DNA of 64,000 bases from CAMLJR01 sp964631955 (lineage in GTDB: Bacteria > Pseudomonadota > Gammaproteobacteria > Pseudomonadales > CAMLJR01): assembly GCA_964631955.1 (NCBI GenBank), contig CAZWBA010000004.1:204808-268807 (forward strand). Direction: 5' to 3'. Shown piece after piece: positions 60,836 through 64,000 of this stretch. The notes beneath the pieces were generated by a model. That model made no database searches. It worked only from the letters and a program-made list of their open reading frames with translations, and was not told where the DNA came from. Every line of letters begins with the position of its first letter. Within the stretch, counting starts at the first letter, position 1. A program made the position numbers and the translations under genes.

Positions 60836-61663
60836 TTACTTGTCGTTACGACGACGAACGATGAGCTTGTTCGTACGTTTGTTCTTACGAGTTTTGTAGC
60901 CCTTGGTCGGCGTACCCCACGGAGACACCGGATGGCGTCCCGAGGAAGTTTTACCTTCACCACCACCATGCGGGTGATCGACCGGGTTCATCGCAACACC
61001 GCGAACGGTCGGACGAATACCGCGCCAGCGATTGGCTCCGGCTTTACCGATTTTGCGCAGGTTGTGTTCGCTATTCGATACTTCACCGAGCGTTGCACGG
61101 CAATCACTCAATACTTTACGCATCTCACCCGAACGCAGACGCAAGGTTGCGTACTGGCCCTCACGGGCAACGAGCTGCACCGCAGCACCAGCACTACGCG
61201 CCAACTGCGCGCCCTTGCCAGGCTTCATTTCGATGCAATGAATCGTGCTGCCCACCGGAATATTGCGCAGCGGCAACGCATTGCCCGGCTTGATCGGCGC
61301 ATCGCTACCCGACTGAATTTGATCGCCGGCTTTCAAGCCTTTCGGCGCAATCACATAACGACGCTCGCCATCGGCATAAAGCACGAGAGCAATAAATGCA
61401 GTGCGGTTCGGATCGTATTCAAGACGCTCAACTTTACCGACGATACCGTCTTTGTCGCGCTTGAAATCGACCAAGCGATAGTGCTGCTTGCTACCACCAC
61501 CAATGTGACGAGTAGTAATGCGACCGTTATTGTTACGACCACCAGTCTTGTTTTTCTTTTCCAGCAACGGAGCGAAGGGTTCGCCCTTATGCAAATCTGG
61601 ATTGACAACACGAACTACGAAACGACGGCCCGGTGAAGTCGGTTTGCTTTTTACAAGTGCCAT
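60836..61663 (-). CDS. rplB: Large ribosomal subunit protein L2
   Basis: 275 residues. NNNGRITTRHIGGGSKQHYR is the N-terminal signature and RGVAMNPVDHPHGGGEG carries the conserved His near the peptidyl-transferase centre. Confidence 0.98.
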   Translation of the reverse strand: MALVKSKPTSPGRRFVVRVVNPDLHKGEPFAPLLEKKNKTGGRNNNGRITTRHIGGGSKQHYRLVDFKRDKDGIVGKVERLEYDPNRTAFIALVLYADGERRYVIAPKGLKAGDQIQSGSDAPIKPGNALPLRNIPVGSTIHCIEMKPGKGAQLARSAGAAVQLVAREGQYATLRLRSGEMRKVLSDCRATLGEVSNSEHNLRKIGKAGANRWRGIRPTVRGVAMNPVDHPHGGGEGKTSSGRHPVSPWGTPTKGYKTRKNKRTNKLIVRRRNDK

Positions 61664-61678
61664 TTCAACTGACTCCGA

Positions 61679-61978
61679 TTATTCCGCTGCCGTTGCAAAG
61701 TCGATGTCGTGACCCTGCTCCAGACGCACGTACGCTTTTTTCCAGCTCGGCTTATTCACTTCGCCAAACTTATTGCGCTTAACCTTGCCTTTGACATTCA
61801 GCGTCTGAACACCAAGCACTTTCACGCTGAACAGTTTTTCAACCGCTTTTTTGACTTCGAGCTTGGTTGCACTCGGCAACACTTTAAACACAACCTGATT
61901 TCCTGCTTCAGCACTCAGCGCTGCTTTTTCGGAAATGTGCGGGCCGAGCAAAACTTTGTAGATACGCTCCGGATTCAT
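61679..61978 (-). CDS. rplW: Large ribosomal subunit protein L23
   Basis: 99 residues, MNPERIYKVLLGPHISEKAA. It is the docking site for trigger factor and SRP at the tunnel exit. Its start overlaps the rplD stop by 4 bases (ATGA). Confidence 0.97.
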   Translation of the reverse strand: MNPERIYKVLLGPHISEKAALSAEAGNQVVFKVLPSATKLEVKKAVEKLFSVKVLGVQTLNVKGKVKRNKFGEVNKPSWKKAYVRLEQGHDIDFATAAE

Positions 61979-62592
61979 CCCAGCAACTCCTCAAACTTCT
62001 TCAGCGCAGAAACCGTGATCAGCACCTTATCGAAAGCAACCAAGCTGACCGGATCGACGCCATTCACATCGCGCACATCGACTTTGTGCAAATTGCGCGA
62101 CGCGAGATACAAGTTCTCACTAACTTCGTCGGATACGATCAGCACGTCTTGCAAACCGTATTCACCGAGCGCCTTAACAAGCGATTTAGTTTTGGGCTGC
62201 TCAAGCGCGAAGCTCTCAACCACAACCAAACGCTCCTTACGTGCAAGCTCGGAGAGAATGACCTGCAACGCTGCGCGGTACATTTTCTTGTTAACTTTCT
62301 GGCCATGATCTTGCGGCTTCGCAGCGAAGATCACACCGCCGCCACGCCATAACGGCGAGCGAATGGTTCCAGCACGAGCCCGGCCAGTACCTTTTTGACG
62401 CCACGGCTTTTTACCGCCGCCGCGCACTTCTGAACGAGTCTTCTGTGAACGTGTACCTTGGCGACCAGCCGCCATATACGCCGTAACAACCTGATGCACG
62501 AGATCTTCGTTGTAATCTCTGGCGAACGTAACGTCAGAAACCTGCACCGTACCTGCTGCGCCGCTACCGGGCTTAGCAATATTCAATTCCAT
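61975..62592 (-). CDS. rplD: Large ribosomal subunit protein L4
   Basis: 205 residues. The tunnel loop holds RQGTRSQKTRSEVRGGGKKPW and GTGRARAGTIRSPLWRGGG. In E. coli L4 represses its own S10 operon through the leader; the short leader here makes that mechanism uncertain. Confidence 0.97.
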   Translation of the reverse strand: MELNIAKPGSGAAGTVQVSDVTFARDYNEDLVHQVVTAYMAAGRQGTRSQKTRSEVRGGGKKPWRQKGTGRARAGTIRSPLWRGGGVIFAAKPQDHGQKVNKKMYRAALQVILSELARKERLVVVESFALEQPKTKSLVKALGEYGLQDVLIVSDEVSENLYLASRNLHKVDVRDVNGVDPVSLVAFDKVLITVSALKKFEELLG

Positions 62593-62604
62593 TGCTCACC
62601 CCTC

Positions 62605-63249
62605 TCAGGAATTCTTGAGCTTGACCGCGGGGCGAACCAGCACGTCACCACCGGTCGCACCGGGGATAGCACCTTTCACCAGCAGCAAATTACGCTCGGC
62701 ATCGACACGAACCACTTCAAGGGTCTGCACCGTTACACGGTCAACACCCATATGGCCCGTCATTTTCTTACCCTTGAATACACGACCAGGGCTTTGGTTT
62801 TGGCCGATAGAACCAGGAACACGGTGCGAGCGGGAGTTACCATGCGTCCAATCTTGCGTACGGAAATTCCAGCGCTTGACGGTACCCTGATAACCCTTAC
62901 CTTTCGACACGCCAGTCACATCAACTTTTTGACCGACTTCGAACTCGGAGACAGTGAGCTCCGCACCAACCGCAGGAGCCTCGGCGCCCGCTTCGAGACG
63001 AAACTCCCAAAGACCGCGACCAGCCTCGACATTCGCCTTAGCAAAATGCCCAGCTTCCGCCTTATCTACTTTGGAGGCTTTACGCGAACCCGCAGTTACC
63101 TGAATAGCACAGTAACCGTCGGCATCGTCGGATTTGACTTGTGTAACGCGATTGGGGGCAACCTCAATCACCGTTACCGGAATAGATACGCCGTCGTTTG
63201 TGAAAACGCGGGTCATGCCAGTCTTGCGACCGACCAAACCAATAGCCAT
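62605..63249 (-). CDS. rplC: Large ribosomal subunit protein L3
   Basis: 214 residues from the ATG at 63249 (MAIGLVGRKTGMTRVF), with GAGG six bases upstream; the frame also extends 30 bases into the leader. GVSKGKGYQGTVKRWNF and GHMGVDRVTVQTL are conserved. It is separated from rpsJ by 170 bases with a small hairpin. Confidence 0.97.
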   Translation of the reverse strand: MAIGLVGRKTGMTRVFTNDGVSIPVTVIEVAPNRVTQVKSDDADGYCAIQVTAGSRKASKVDKAEAGHFAKANVEAGRGLWEFRLEAGAEAPAVGAELTVSEFEVGQKVDVTGVSKGKGYQGTVKRWNFRTQDWTHGNSRSHRVPGSIGQNQSPGRVFKGKKMTGHMGVDRVTVQTLEVVRVDAERNLLLVKGAIPGATGGDVLVRPAVKLKNS

Positions 63250-63326
63250 TTTTAACCTCACAGTGTACGGGGCTCTCACCCTCTATGGCCGCTCACCCCT
63301 TTCATCGAAGGTCGAGCGTTACACAA

Positions 63327-63346
63327 CTCAGGGGAAAGCCCCTGAG
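63327..63346 (-). promoter_or_regulatory. Hairpin in the rpsJ-rplC spacer
   Basis: CTCAGGGG/CCCCTGAG form a perfect 8-base stem with a 4-base loop about 80 bases upstream of rplC. No T-run follows on the minus strand. It could slow transcription, mark an RNA processing point or bind a ribosomal protein; nothing decides between these. Confidence 0.4.
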
Positions 63347-63419
63347 CGGGTCTTTCTAATTACTTAACGCTAACTACCAACTTACAACCCCAGAGTTCAC
63401 ACCCCGGAATAAAACCTTA

Positions 63420-63734
63420 TCAGCCGAGACTGATTTGAACTTCTACACCAGCAGCCAGATCAAGCTTCATCAATGCATCGACTGTTTTCTCAGTCGGCTG
63501 CACGATATCGAGCATACGCTTATGGGTGCGGATCTCGTACTGATCGCGCGCATCCTTGTTAACGTGCGGCGAAATCAAAACAGTGAAACGCTCGGTGCGA
63601 GTAGGGAGCGGAATCGGGCCACAAACCTGAGCGCCCGTGCGCCTAGCAGTCTCAACAATCTCAAGAGCGGACGCATCGATAAGACGATGATCAAATGCCT
63701 TGAGACGAATACGAATACGCTGATTCTGTACCAC
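63420..63734 (-). CDS. rpsJ: Small ribosomal subunit protein S10
   Basis: 104 residues with a GTG start at 63734 (MVQNQRIRIRLKAFDHRLI), placed by GGGAG seven bases upstream and by the family's length; the open frame extends 102 bases further upstream without homology. The loop reads GAQVCGPIPLPTRTERF, with Cys where Arg is usual. It forms part of the 30S head and binds NusB in antitermination. It is the first gene of the ribosomal run. Confidence 0.96.
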   Translation of the reverse strand: MVQNQRIRIRLKAFDHRLIDASALEIVETARRTGAQVCGPIPLPTRTERFTVLISPHVNKDARDQYEIRTHKRMLDIVQPTEKTVDALMKLDLAAGVEVQISLG

Positions 63735-63807
63735 CGGATAACTCCCGCCCCGACCTTGTGGGCATTCCGCCTTTACATCGCGGAACCCCTGAAATTTGAG
63801 AAGCGGC

Positions 63808-63836
63808 ATTCTAGTGACCGACCCATGCAGTGTCAA
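63808..63836 (-). promoter_or_regulatory. Sigma-70 promoter of the S10 operon
   Basis: On the minus strand TTGACA (63836-63831) is a perfect -35 box, 17 bases ahead of TAGAAT (63813-63808), five of six for -10. The start would be near 63801, giving a leader of about 65 bases before rpsJ. It lies beyond the tuf terminator, so the ribosomal run is transcribed independently of tuf. Confidence 0.85.
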
Positions 63837-63901
63837 TCAATTTCTTGCCACTTTTTTGCTATTTTTTACGTGAAGATTTACTGAAAGAATTCATAGGCTT
63901 T

Positions 63902-63937
63902 CAATAAAAAGGGCGCCTCCTGGCGCCCTTTTTATTG
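63902..63937 (-). terminator. Intrinsic terminator of tuf
   Basis: A perfect 16-base inverted repeat (CAATAAAAAGGGCGCC and GGCGCCCTTTTTATTG) with a TCCT loop sits 9 bases after the tuf stop. Both arms end in A/T tracts. Confidence 0.95.
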
Positions 63938-63945
63938 AGCCATTT

Positions 63946-64000
63946 TTACTCAACGATTTTAGCGACGACGCCCGCGCCAACGGTGCGGCCACCCTCGCGA
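63946..64000 (-). CDS. tuf: Elongation factor Tu, last codons only
   Basis: The C-terminal 18 codons plus the stop enter from the right edge. REGGRTVGAGVVAKIVE is the invariant C-terminus of EF-Tu. The rest of the gene, and presumably fusA, rpsG and rpsL, lies outside the window. Confidence 0.95.
   Translation of the reverse strand, partial: REGGRTVGAGVVAKIVE

Noticed and set aside
60812..61636. A 274-codon rightward frame opposite rplB
   Set aside because: It is antisense to the L2 gene and has no recognisable domain; a long antisense frame is expected from ribosomal codon bias.
1..64000. tRNA, rRNA, CRISPR, prophage or plasmid features
   Set aside because: I saw no clover-leaf-like tRNA ends, rRNA anchors, spaced direct repeats, integrase or phage genes. 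The run of intact housekeeping operons suggests plain chromosome. A full search would be needed to exclude short RNAs.

Overview
The window reads as a chromosomal segment of a gammaproteobacterium, probably Cellvibrionales or Pseudomonadales-like. The evidence is the complete S10-spc-alpha ribosomal protein run, a FabA/FabB pair for anaerobic-type unsaturated fatty acid synthesis, and ssb-uvrA lying next to rplQ, an order I recall from Pseudomonas. It has no tRNA, rRNA, CRISPR array or prophage that I can see. Almost every base is coding.

Positions 1-25346 are a large exopolysaccharide locus of the exosortase A (XrtA)/PEP-CTERM type. The left edge cuts a glycosyltransferase gene. It is followed, reading right to left, by genes for an O-antigen ligase-like polymerase, two more glycosyltransferases and a CapA-like protein. 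Next come a secreted protein of unknown function, a CapK-like adenylating enzyme, a low-molecular-weight tyrosine phosphatase, an ATP-grasp enzyme and a NodB deacetylase. The exosortase (xrtA, with fused EpsI domain) follows, then an XrtA-type deacetylase and a FemAB-like transferase with an unusual coiled-coil extension. A long leftward operon (25346 to 14675) encodes the priming sugar transferase, an asparagine synthase-like amidotransferase, an acyl carrier protein with its adenylating ligase, and an NAD synthase paralogue. It ends with the Wza-like export lipoprotein, the chain-length determinant, a kinase-like ATPase with a degenerate P-loop and an outer-membrane barrel.

Positions 25527-33817 supply sugar precursors: pgi, a TviB-type UDP-GlcNAc dehydrogenase, a phosphomannomutase, galU, a bifunctional GDP-mannose pyrophosphorylase/isomerase and UDP-glucose dehydrogenase. 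The enzymes connect fructose-6-P to GDP-mannose, UDP-glucose/UDP-glucuronate and UDP-GlcNAcA, which the EPS locus would use.

Positions 34091-41984 hold fabA-fabB and then a separate, promoter-led cassette of five genes. They encode a stand-alone carrier protein, an acyl-CoA dehydrogenase-like flavoprotein, a SerRS-like amino acid:carrier protein ligase, a DUF1839 protein and a cytoplasmic glycoside hydrolase family 2-like protein. This looks like a small aminoacyl-carrier-protein pathway with an unknown product. It is my best candidate for a poorly described system.

Positions 42042-48347 are housekeeping: moeA, moaB, an atypical SDR protein, ssb and divergent uvrA. Downstream of uvrA lie two PEP-CTERM substrate genes, one encoding only about 60 residues, behind a well-spaced sigma-54 promoter. 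They are followed by a 365-bp IS3-family relic.

Positions 49748-64000 are the ribosomal run (rplQ to rpsJ, all leftward), with a near-consensus sigma-70 promoter ahead of rpsJ. At the right edge are the tuf terminator and the last codons of tuf.
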